Below are positions 11,849-21,065 of a stretch of 64,000 bases of DNA, piece after piece. The notes under the pieces are model-generated. The model was not told the DNA's origin. It worked only from the letters and a program-made list of their open reading frames with translations, and did not search any database. Position numbers and translations under genes: made by a program. The DNA is from Tetraselmis striata (lineage: Eukaryota; Chlorophyta; Chlorodendrophyceae; Chlorodendrales; Chlorodendraceae), in NCBI GenBank assembly GCA_006384855.1, contig VCJN01002508.1, positions 124,001 through 188,000 of the forward strand. The letters are read 5' to 3'. The first letter of the stretch is position 1. Every line of letters begins with the position of its first letter.

Positions 11849-12740
11849 ATGTATATTATATTCGAGGCGACTATGCGGGGCGCAGCACACGCCGCGGCTT
11901 GGGTCGGCGGAGCGGCAGGCGGCGGGAGCCCTAATGGCCGGGCAGTATTCACACCCACACAGGCACCGCCGCTCACCTCCGACGCGGATGAACCGCCTCC
12001 CAAAGGAAACATGCCGGTTGGTGGTAATCCCAGCAGGCGTGGGGTGCCGGCGCCGGTACTGGTGCGACGGAGCTGTCGCGTCAGGAACCGCACCGCATGT
12101 GGAGCAACACATGGCGGTGCCGGCCCCACCTATGTCTAGGGCCACCTCCTCACAACACCCCGCCACGACGGCGTCGGCCACCGCCGACGGCGCCGTTGCG
12201 GGGGGGGACGCCCTGCCAGGCGACGATGATGCGCCTGGTGCGCCGCGTCAGGAGGCGGAGGAGGCCGTGGTCGAGGCGACTGATCGGGCTGAGGGGGTTG
12301 TCGAGGCGAGCGAGGCTGCGCTCGCGCCACCCGCCCCGCAGCCACCTGCGGGACATGCCGACTTGCTCGTCGCCATGTTGACCGGAGCACTACGAGCAGT
12401 GGCGGGAGGCGGCCACATGCACTATCATGTGCGTGTCCTGGCCGGACGCCCGTCATGCGTGGACTGCGGCCAACGGACGGACTGGGAGTGTTGCTGCGAC
12501 GGCACCCCGGCTTTGTGCGGCCCCAAGTACCCATGCATGGCGACCCATCAGCGGGCAGTCCTCTGCCCGACCACGGCCACGGTGAGGGCGGAGTTCCGCC
12601 ATGTCAGGGACGCGTTCCACGACGCGACTCGCGCCGCCGTGTGTGAGGCTTCCGAGAAGGCACGCGCGGCTGGTAGGGTGCGCAGGGTGAGGCGGCGGAC
12701 GGCCCAGGAGCTGAAGGAGAGCGAGACATGCCGTCAGTGA
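11849..12740 (+). CDS. CACTA-1 Cys-rich ORF (plus strand)
   Basis: The longest frame (11934-12740) ends KESETCRQ and a stop. Its first part is Pro/Arg-rich and low in confidence. The C-terminal half is Ala/Glu-rich, then has a cysteine/histidine cluster: CVDCGQRTDWECCCD, LCGPKYPCMATH (about 12456-12550). The spacing resembles the C-terminal cysteine-rich zinc-binding domain of piggyBac-type transposases, but the CACTG ends and 3-bp duplication exclude a piggyBac element. No DDE core is visible in this frame. The matching ORF in CACTA-2 is well conserved, which supports real coding at least in the 3' half. Confidence 0.45.
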
Positions 12741-12917
12741 GGTCGGGCGCAATGTCATTGGGTGGGGCACACGGACGTGTAACACTTGCACTTTGCGCGT
12801 ACTGCTGGGTTACATCCAAGCGGTGTCACACTATGCAACCGGAAAGGCTGCGTTGCTACTGCAAACGATGCTACGCCTCACTCGGTAGCAACCGCTGCCC
12901 CGCCTATCCCACAGCCG

Positions 12918-12951
<34 letters not shown>

Positions 12952-13110
12952 CGCGCGGGATCCCCGCCATCAGCAGCTTGCACTTGCACTTTGCGCGTAC
13001 TGCTGGGTTACATCCAGGCGGCGTCACACCGGAAAGGCTGCGTTGCTACTGCAAACGATGCTACGCCTCACTCGGTAGCAACCGCTGCCCCGCCCATCCC
13101 ACTCGGGATG
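12740..13110. repeat. Local duplication with poly-C tract in CACTA-1
   Basis: The segment from CACTTTGCGCGTACTGCTGG to CGGTAGCAACCGCTGCCCCG occurs twice (about 12788-12902 and 12985-13093), separated by a C tract at about 12918-12950. CACTA-2 has it once, so the duplication or deletion came after the copies split. Confidence 0.7.
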
Positions 13111-13699
13111 CTGAGAGCAGCTAAAGGGCACCGGGGGCGGGGCAAGAGGGAGCAGGGCCAATGATTGTGGAAGAGCGGGGACCCGCTTGCATGCCATCGT
13201 ATTATATCTTGCACAATATCTGTTGCTGCACTCATATCTCACATCACTAGCTTAGCTATAGTGATTCCCCCCCCCCCCCCCCCCCCCCGCACCGCGGACG
13301 CACAAGCCTGGGTATACGCATCAACTGCCCGCCGGGATGAGAAACTGGTATTGGTAGTGTGTCTGTGGGGTGGAGGGGGGGCAAAAGAGCTGCCAATTGC
13401 TGCCAAGCTGGTGCGTTACATTGGGGCAGGCGCTGGGCAGACAATTGGGGCTCGCTTCAGAGCATTGTCTAGTGCCTATGCGGCTGCGCCGCCTCCGCCG
13501 CATGCAGACTCTCCGAGCTCACCAGCACCGCCACCTCAGTCATGCGGCCCTGCATCCCGCAGCCCGCCGCCGCCAGCCAGATCAGAGGTATCCAGAAGCC
13601 AGTGCTGGGGTTGTTGCGGCATGACCGCATAGTTTTCAGCGCCTGCCGTCCACAACTTGTAATGCATCCCTTTCCGCCGATTCCGCTGTATGCGCTGTC

Positions 13700-14490
13700 T
13701 TGGCGCCGCGCTGCCCCGGCCGCCGCGCGTTGGCGCCGCGCTGCCCCGGCCGCCGCGCCTTGGCGCCGCGCTGCCCCGGCCGCCGCGCGTTGGCGCCGCG
13801 CTGCCCCGGCCGCCGCGCCTTGGCGCCGCGCTGCCCCGGCCGCCGCGCCTTGGCGCCGCGCTGCCCCGGCCGCCGCGCCTTGGCGCCGCGCTGCCCCGGC
13901 CGCCGCGCCTTGGCGCCGCGCTCCCCCGGCCGCCGCGCCTTGGCGCCGCGCTGCCCCGGCCGCCGCGCCTTGGCGCCGCGCTGCCCCGGCCGCCGCGCCT
14001 TGGCGCCGCGCTGCCCCGGCCGCCGCGCCTTGGCGCCGCGCTGCCCCGGCCGCCGCGCCTTGGCGCCGCGCTCCCCCGGCCGCCGCGCCTTGGCGCCGCG
14101 CTGCCCCGGCCGCCGCGCCTTGGCGCCGCGCTGCCCCGGCCGCCGCGCCTTGGCGCCGCGCTGCCCCGGCCGCCGCGCCTTGGCGCCGCGCTGCCCCGGC
14201 CGCCGCGCCTTGGCGCCGCGCTGCCCCGGCCGCCGCGCCTTGGCGCCGCGCTGCCCCGGCCGCCGCGCCTTGGCGCCGCGCTGCCCCGGCCGCCGCGCCT
14301 TGGCGCCGCGCTGCCCCGGCCGCCGCGCCTTGGCGCCGCGCTGCCCCGGCCGCCGCGCCTTGGCGCCGCGCTGCCCCGGCCGCCGCGCCTTGGCGCCGCG
14401 CTGCCCCGGCCGCCGCGCCTTGGCGCCGCGCTGCCCCGGCCGCCGCGCCTTGGCGCCGCGCTGCCCCGGCCGCCGCGCCTTGGCGCCGCG
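13700..14490. repeat. 30-bp GC-rich minisatellite, about 26 units (CACTA-1)
   Basis: The unit begins TTGGCGCCGCGCTGCCCCGG and ends CCGCCGCGCC. Because the period is divisible by three, all frames on both strands stay open and give long artefactual proteins. CACTA-2 has about 10 units at the same place. A degenerate single unit sits near 54070. Confidence 0.9.
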
Positions 14491-15974
14491 CTGGGTATCG
14501 AGTCCTCCCCTCCCTAGTGAGCGCGTCCACCTGCGCCTTGCGCTCGGGGCCGTCCTCCTCCGTCACCACATTCTGCAACCCCCACCGCGTGACGAACCAC
14601 GCAGCTCCTTGCAGGCGCTTGTACATGTGCCCAAGCACCGCCAGTCGTGACACCTGGGGACGCGAAGCTCCTTCTCGGTCATGATCGCCTTCACCCGGGC
14701 CTCCTCGAGGAGCGGACCGGCGTTAAGAATGGAAAACGTTTCCATGTGGTGCAAGCAGTCCTCCATGACCCAGCCGGGCTGCACCGTCACCTTGCCTGAC
14801 CCTGCAGTCATGGAGGGGAATGCCGTCACGCCCACGCCCACGCCCACGCCCGGGGGGGGGGGGGGGGGGGAGGGGTTTACCTTTCGATTCTTGGACACTG
14901 CAAACGAAGGGCGCAACCCGCGTTCAAAGTTGCTGGGTATCGGGACTAAAGCCTGGCGCCGGTCTTCCTGCTTCATAGCTCGGAATCCAATGTGGCCCTG
15001 CACGGTGACAAATTTCCTCCAGAAGTCCCTTCCCAAGCCAAAAAAAAACAGGTGGAACGGCGCGAGGGGGAAGAGGTTGACCATGCTGACATAGCCCCGG
15101 ACCACATGCACATGGCACACGCCATGGCAGCCAGTGTTCTGCTTGGCCTCCGCCAGCCGGGTTGTGTTGACCGCACGCCGGGCAAGGTGCGTGATTCACT
15201 GGACAAGTCATCGCCTTCATGGACGGTTACCAAGCGAGCCTCCCCGTCCGCATCCACAGGGGGGTGCTCCTGGGCAGCCGTCATAGCCTCCACAACCTGC
15301 CACGCCGACCGGGCGGGTGCGTGTGATTCCATACAACCGCAGTTGAGTGGTGCCACCAGCACGCAGGCCGGGCCCACTCACCTCTGAACGCAGAAGGCCC
15401 ACAATGCCCCCGTCCTCGAAAACAGCGCGCCACTGGGTCGCCCCGCCGTAGTCCTCCAACACCCACTCGGTAACGACGCCGGTTATCACGCCGTAGTGCC
15501 ATACTCCCCGGAACTTCTTGGCGATGACCTTCATGTAGAAGTCGCCGGAATCGCCTTTCCATATCACGCCCTCATCGCGGGTTCCACGCCCGCCGGCGGC
15601 CACGCAGGCGCGTCGATGTCCATACCGTCTTCGCCAACGGGGTCCTCCCCCACGCCCATCACATCGTCCACCTTCGAGCCGCCGTCGTCCGAGACCGGCG
15701 CCGGCGGGCCGTTTCCGACGGCTGCAGCTACTCCTGCTGCCGCCCCTGTTGTTGTTGCTGCTGCTGCTGCCGCCCCTGCTGCTGCTGCTTGTGATAAGGC
15801 GGCCTTGCGGCGCAACTTAGCCGCACGCTTCAACGAGTGGCTACAATTCGGGAATTTTAGGAAGTGCCGCTCTCGCGCCATCTTCTCACAAGTGCCCGTC
15901 ACGTTGCCCCGGCAGTGCTTGCATGAGTACACGCCATCCTTCGACACACTCGCTATCCATCCCTTTGCCGGCAT
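14491..15974 (-). CDS. CACTA-1 putative transposase gene with BED-like and Tudor-like segments
   Basis: Minus-strand exons. The first (15974-15390) starts MPAKGWIASVSKD and has a BED-finger-like pattern: CKHC, then H and C in ERHFLKFPNCSHSLK. An Ala-rich linker follows, then FYMKVIAKKFRGVWHYGVIT through a VFEDG and LLRSEV end, which resembles a Tudor/agenet-like beta-barrel. The donor GTGAGT lies at about 15386. A later exon (about 15200-14890) reads VNLFPLAPFHLFFFGLGRDF, similar in style to the Tnp2-type core region. Next come VTVQPGWVMEDCLHHMETFS and WFVTRWGLQNVVTEEDG before the minisatellite. Domain names are by eye. Poly-G tracts fall in introns. The gene is conserved in CACTA-2, with indels that shift frames, so one or both copies may be defective. 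Confidence 0.5.
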
Positions 15975-16560
15975 GCCTGCTGCCGCGCGCGAGGGGCGGG
16001 GGGGGGGGGGGGGGGGGTTGAGAGTTGGGGTGGATGTAACCCACCACCGGCAGGCAACACAGATGCGAGTGCGCGGCTGTCCGCGCTTGATTCAACGGTG
16101 AGCGGCGGTGACCGTGAGGCGACCCCATACTTCATGCGCGTGCTGGGGCGTTACACAATCATCAGCAGTTAGGGCGGCTGCATTAAAACGCGCACCTACG
16201 AACACCACCTACCGCCTACCACCTACCGTACCACCTACATCCGCCCACACCTCCGCCCGTCGTGCCGCACATCGCGGCACACCGCGGGGTCAGCGGTCAG
16301 CGATGTGCGGTCAGCGATGTGCGGCGATGTGCAATGAGTGCGTACATCCGCCTGTACTTAGCCCGGGTGCTCCGCGTCGGAGGGCGACACGCGAGCCCGC
16401 GTGCGCATATCAATTTGATGAAATTATGGAAACGAGAAATTCATATAGTACTTTACAGGTCGCGCGCGATAGTCGTCGCTACTGGGTATGAAATCCACGT
16501 CCCTCGTCCGTCCCGTATCGTCCCCGTATGTCGTCGTTCGTCACCAGTAGGGCACATTTA
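15975..16560. other. Subterminal region of CACTA-1
   Basis: Contains a poly-G tract (about 15998-16017), repeats of CACCTACCG (about 16195-16240) and GCGATGTGCGG (about 16300-16330). No gene seen apart from a possible 5' UTR of the minus-strand gene. Short subterminal repeats are usual in CACTA elements. Confidence 0.4.
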
Positions 16561-16581
16561 CGTCACATCTGAATCTCACAG

Positions 16582-18028
16582 TGACGTGTAGGTATCCGGT
16601 TTCGACGGTGCGGTTAATGGGACGGCCGTTGTGTTGGGTGGGCACACCCACCCACCATTGCAGATCGCGTTCGAGCTGGCGGGTAAGCTTGACGCGGCCG
16701 GACCAAGAGTCGCGCGTCTTGAGCACATCATGCAGCTCACGAAGGTAGAAACGGGCAGGGGCAATGGCCAAGTAGAGAAACTGGCATTTGCCCACGAGAG
16801 CGGCCAACTCGCGAGCTGGCAAGCACCGACGATCGCGTTTTGCTCGTTGGATTAGGCGTTTGGCCACGCGAGCAATGCTGGCGAGTTTCTCAGCGGGCGC
16901 ACGAAGAGTAGGTGACCCCGATGTGTCAATTTCTAACCCCAGGTTCACGAGCTTCTGGGTGGGCTCCCACACGCCCTTGTTGGGGTTGCGAAGCAGACCA
17001 AAGCCCGAGAGGTGGCGTTCGATGCGGTCACGTTGCCAAATGGCCTCAGCCTGAGTCCGAGCTAGAAACAGGAAATCGTCCATGTAGGGCAACATGCGCA
17101 GGCCAAATCGTCGCCGGGGAATAGGTGTGCCGTCTGCTTCAGCCGGGTTACGACGCAATGCCCTAGTGAGGACGTTGGTGAATTGGCAGAAGTAATAGGG
17201 GGACAGAGACCAGCCCATGGGAAGGCCAGCCAGTCGGTACAGAGTGCCGCGGTAATCGACAGTGAAAAAATCCCTGTCCTCGGGGGCGATTCCAACCGCG
17301 TAAAACCCGACCTGCAGGTCCATCTGCAACATGTAGTCCCCAGGGCGCGCCAGGTTGCGTAAATGCGAAACCGTCTCAAACGAAAGATCGCGCGTCTCAC
17401 AATAGCGGTTCAGGGGGCGAAGGTCAATGATGAGCCTCCATTTGTTTGTTCCAGGCTTAGGAACCAGGAACAACCGGGACGCCCATTTTGCGCAGTAGCC
17501 TCGCTCCCAGGCCCCAACGGCCAGGAAGCGAGCCAATTCACCGTCCATACACTCCAGTTGAGCAGGAGTAGCATCCCCCATTGACACCCCCTGATGAAAA
17601 GAAGGTGGGGCAAGCCCGTCCAAGAAAGGAACGCGTACACCTCGGGATATCCAGTTGAGAACACTGCGATTTGCGCCAGCGGCTTGCCAGTTGCCGAGAT
17701 TACGACGGACGCGATGTCTCATAAAGGGGGAGTCAGGAGTACAAGAATTGGCGCGATGGATGTCGCGAGGGGGGCGAGCAGAGCGCCCTGTCGCTCTGCT
17801 GGCCCTCTCCGCGTCGGCGTCAGGATCCACGGTGCGCGGCACAGTAGGAGTGCCGCGGCGTGGGAGTAGCCATGTGCCACTGGGCGCTGGCTTGGCCACT
17901 GGCAGTGTACTGTCACTTTGTACTCGAATCTGTACTAGACGGCGGGCGTGCGTCGGCATACGCCCCAATCGGAGCGCATCGCGACACCTACGCCGAGTAG
18001 GGGCCAGTACGGATCGAGCCATGCCCAC
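16582..18028 (-). CDS. DIRS-A reverse transcriptase
   Basis: One open frame with the DIRS-type RT. It opens with a basic, Pro/Arg-rich leader of about 130 residues, then FLDGLAPPSFHQGVSMGDAT and ELARFLAVGAWERGYCAKW. The RT core includes RLFLVPKPGTNKWRLIIDLR, MLQMDLQVGFYAVGI, RLAGLPMGWSLSPYYFCQF and the catalytic LPYMDDFLFLA (YMDD at 17086-17075). Connection residues follow, up to NRTVETGYLHV, where CACTA-1 interrupts the gene. In related elements this point leads straight into the RNase H domain, which here continues at 7510. No stop or frameshift is seen in the RT itself, so it was intact until the insertion. Confidence 0.88.
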
Positions 18029-18169
18029 AAGGGAAGGGGCAGCCAGGGGTTACTGTTGGTCGACACTGGTCGAAGGTCTTGGACCTTGTTCCACTGAATG
18101 GGGAAGCGCTGCAGCTTCGTCCTCTCCTCGCGTTGGGCGAGTAATCAGCAGCTCGTTCGCGGGTATTAG

Positions 18170-18523
18170 TTAGCACGTCGCAAGCGGCGCGCGTACATTA
18201 ACCACACAAACCCTAACGGGTTTCTCCCAGGGGGGGCCCCGAAAGGCGTCGCTCACCGTACTTGGTACGATGGCGGAAGACCGGCACCCTGCGCGGCAAA
18301 ATTGCCGCGACTTTGCTGTGGTGCGCTCGATGGAGCGTGCCACAGCAAAGGAGAGTGACCGGTCGGTCCGCCGTGAAGGCAGGTGGTGGCTCTGACCGGC
18401 CCCCGCAATCGTGCACGCGCACACACGCGCTACGGGCGCCGCGCCAGGGCTATCTCGTACAGGTAGAGAAACCACATAAACTAGTTTAGAACATTCTGGG
18501 GAACTGCCCTTTTTGTAATTCAC
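18170..18523 (-). repeat. Right (5') terminal repeat A1 of DIRS-A and mini-element end
   Basis: 18315-18492 matches A2 at 6457-6634 with one mismatch. 18491-18523 is the start of the interrupted mini-element (GTGAATTACAAAAAGGGCAG on the minus strand). 18524-18535 is the right copy of the 12-bp flanking repeat. Confidence 0.8.
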
Positions 18524-18535
18524 ACCGGTCGTTCG

Positions 18536-19072
18536 TAGTCGATGATCAGCTCGTCGCGACGATGCGACGTTCGTAGTCGATGATCAGCGACGTCGCTAGC
18601 AGTACTGGCTACTACTGATGTGAATCACAAAAACGGCCGACTACCCGTATCGTAACCAAAAAGTATACTACCAAAAAGTACTGCCTGAAACCAAAAGTAC
18701 TTACTGCAACCAAAAAGTATACTGCCCGTACCGGCTCGGGTGTTTTAAAGCCTTACCAGTACAGGGTCTAAGAGGGTTCTGCTTTTAAAATGTAGGCTTT
18801 TTCTTTCCCCAGTACTTTCCGTGCATTCTCTTGACGGTCTTCCTGTAACCAAAAAAATAAGTACAGGGTCGAAGCCAATCGAAGACCACCTTCCAAGCCG
18901 CCGCATTGCCGCTGATCACCAGAACTGATCGCTACCGCTTAGCCAACTACACCGGCGACTCGCCTTGCTGTCTGCCCGTCTAGTTCCTACTGCGGGATTA
19001 CCTCGACTAGAAGTTCGGCAAAGTCGCACTCGCACCACCTTCCGCCGCGCCCGCAGCTCCGCAGAACAAGAA
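18536..19072. other. Intergenic DNA upstream of the PDZ gene
   Basis: No exon seen. Short direct repeats: TCGTAGTCGATGATCAGC twice at about 18533-18590, and ACCAAAAAGTA three times at 18655-18720. The 3' part should hold the promoter and 5' UTR of the PDZ gene. Confidence 0.35.
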
Positions 19073-19824
19073 ATGGCGACGCTGCAAGCCAGCTCCGCTT
19101 GTGTGACCGTGCGGCCGCGTGCCGCCAGGGGCCGGGCTCCGACTCGCGGCGCGGCGTCGATGAAAACCCCCTCCTTCCTCCGGCAACGGGGGGCGCGGGC
19201 GGCTGCTAGCAAGGTGCGCTGGCTTTAATGGAGATGTGACTGATTGCGTGAGCAGGGGCAGCGGCGGGGAGCGAGGCAGCGAGTGAGAGTGCAGGCTTCG
19301 GCGACTGCGCATGCACGGGTATCAGCAACTAACAAGTTGTCGCAAAAAACAAACAGTCACGTTGTGAACCCCCCTCCCCTTCTGGGCCTGTGTCCTGGAA
19401 TGCAGGCTCTTATCCCAGCAGCCTCCATCACTACCACCCAGATAGAGACGCTCAAAGATGGCAGGTAAGCAGGCAGCTTCAGCCATCGCAATTGTCTTCT
19501 CTGCTTGCAGTGCGGGGAGCCTGGTGTATGTTTCAGTGGCAGGCTGACCGTGTGTTGGGCTGTGCTGCAGTGCGGAGGAGGTGTTCACACTGGACCTGAG
19601 CGGCCCGAAGCCCATCACGCAGACAGTGGTGAGGCCCCCCGGCGCGGAGCTCATCGCGCTGGAAGTCATGAGGTGGGTCTTCCATCCCGTCTGCCCTCGG
19701 TCGTATGCGCATGTCCCCATCACACACTGTGCGCCATGTGTGACCTGAACACTGCCACGGTCTGCAGGGAGGGCGGCATGGGCATGGTGCTGGAGGAGGC
19801 AATGCAGCAGGCACCCCCCTCAGC

Positions 19825-19855
<31 letters not shown>

Positions 19856-20905
19856 AACCAACAAACCTACCCAATACCCAATCAGTACCCCTCCCCCTCT
19901 CTCCCATCAATGCTAGGATTTTACTATCACCTCCCTCTCCATCGAGACGGCTGACAGAAGCCGCCTGCCGGCCCGCAGACTGATGAAGCCGCAGCGGCGA
20001 GCAGCCGCGTCACGGTTGTGGAGTCCCGGATGTCCGGCCAGAAGCGCCGCGACAACTCGCGTGTGCCGGCGGCGCTGCCTGAGGGCCTCTGTACTGTGGT
20101 GGCCGAGGTGGCGCCCGGCTCGAACGCGGAGAAAGCGGGCGTCAAGGTCGGCGACAAGATCAGGCGAGCCCCAGCTGCACAGCCGAGTCTCAAGGCCCAA
20201 ACCTTTGTGTCTGTGTGTCTGTGTGTGCGTACATGTATGCGCGCACTCACCTGCTGATGCTGCCCAAACCACCTTGTGTGTCGCTCCATATGGTTATTAA
20301 ATGGAAGGTAAGGGATTCTGTCTAATAGATTGATTGATTGATTTCATGAACCGCCCATGATTCGACAGTATCCCTGTGTGCATGCCGTGACCATGCTTCG
20401 GGTTTGCTCTATGAACTATTGCTTTTGGCTCTCTTGCGAATCAAGAGAAACCTCGATTTATTTGGAAATCTAACGGAATACACAAGGGACATAGCAAAGA
20501 ATATACTCGCCAGTGTGCAAAAATCTTGTATTTCTGCGACCTGCGAACCCAATTAAACATCAGTGGCAAGTACTACTTTCTGTATGGCCCCCACCCTGCT
20601 CACCCCGGCTTTTTCTTGGCCCGGCTGTGCGCTGCGCTAATATTAATGGCTCTGCTATGCTCGCCTGCGCCCGCAGGTTCTTCAGTGCCGTGTTCACAGT
20701 GACAGACCCGGTGGACATCGTGTCCTTCTACGCCAACCCGCCCAAGAAGGAGAACCGCCGCGGCGTGTACATGGCCGATGGGCAGCCGTTTGACAAGACC
20801 ATGGCGGCGCTCATCTCCAACGGAGAGCCGCACGTGACGGCCAAGGAGGGCGCGTACGACGTGGCAGAGTCTGTGCTAATGGTGGTGGAGCGCCGAGTGG
20901 AGTGA
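19073..20905 (+). CDS. Plastid-targeted PDZ-domain protein, 6 exons
   Basis: Exons: 19073-19213, 19406-19464, 19571-19672, 19768-19810, 19979-20163, 20677-20905, ending in TGA. All joins keep the frame. The start MATLQASSACVTVRPRAARG, rich in Ala, Arg and Ser, is a typical chloroplast transit peptide. The mature part reads EEVFTLDLSGPKPITQTVVR, then a PDZ domain: GGMGMVLEEAMQQ, VVAEVAPGSNAEKAGVKVGD and KIRFFSAVFTV. The C-terminal FDKTMAALISNG resembles the tail region of plant thylakoid PDZ proteins. PDZ modules bind C-terminal peptides, so a scaffold or assembly role in the plastid is likely but not shown. The donors at 20164 (GCGAGC) and possibly 19811 are GC instead of GT. The gene converges on the CRM gene with about 160 bp between stop codons. 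Confidence 0.8.
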
Positions 20906-21065
20906 TGACTCTCCCCCCCCCCCCCCCCCCTCCCCCATTCCCACACCCTCCCCCGGGGTTGCCATTTTAAAAGCAATGGCCTCTACGAATGCTCGCCCCA
21001 TTGTGGAGTGGCTCAAATCATGCTAAGATTACAGCCTGGTAGAAAAGCCGCCTGGCCTGCCCGCC

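Larger units (their letters stand above)
8200..16583. mobile_element. CACTG-ended DNA transposon copy 1 (CACTA-1, EnSpm/CACTA-like)
   Basis: The ends are 22-bp perfect inverted repeats starting CACTGTGAGATTCAGATGTG. The 3-bp target-site duplication ACG lies at 8197-8199 and 16584-16586. CACTG termini with a 3-bp duplication are the mark of the EnSpm/CACTA superfamily. Inside are a Lys/Glu-rich minus-strand gene end, about three 370-bp tandem repeats, a plus-strand Cys-rich ORF, a 30-bp minisatellite (about 26 units), and a minus-strand gene with BED-like and Tudor-like segments. CACTA-2 is a near-identical second copy. The element interrupts DIRS-A. Confidence 0.85.
6371..18493 (-). mobile_element. 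DIRS/Ngaro-type retroelement DIRS-A, split by CACTA-1
   Basis: The minus-strand order is right terminal repeat A1 (18315-18492), RT (18028-16582), RNase H and methyltransferase-like region (about 7500-6628), then B1-A2-B2 at 6662-6372. A1 and A2 (6457-6634) are identical except for one base. B1 (6638-6662) and B2 (6372-6398) share about 25 bp. The trinucleotide ATT sits at the left end, at the A2/B1 junction and at the right end, as expected for the split direct repeats of tyrosine-recombinase retroelements. The element sits inside a mini-element at TCTAATTCTGGGG. No gag or tyrosine recombinase gene is present, so this copy probably depends on another element. CACTA-1 (8200-16583) interrupts it at the RT/RNase H border. 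Confidence 0.8.

Noticed and set aside
11934-12740. A piggyBac transposon
   Set aside because: The ends are CACTG with 3-bp duplications, not CCY ends at TTAA. Only a cysteine cluster is similar.
13469-14684. Long proteins of repeated RRQGAAAGAA or LPRPPRLGA type on both strands
   Set aside because: They are open only because the 30-bp unit is divisible by three. Frames on both strands are equally open.
6316-18535. ACCGGTCGTTCG as the target-site duplication of DIRS-A itself
   Set aside because: It lies outside mini-element ends that also occur as stand-alone copies. DIRS-A sits inside that mini-element and has only the 3-bp ATT at its own borders.
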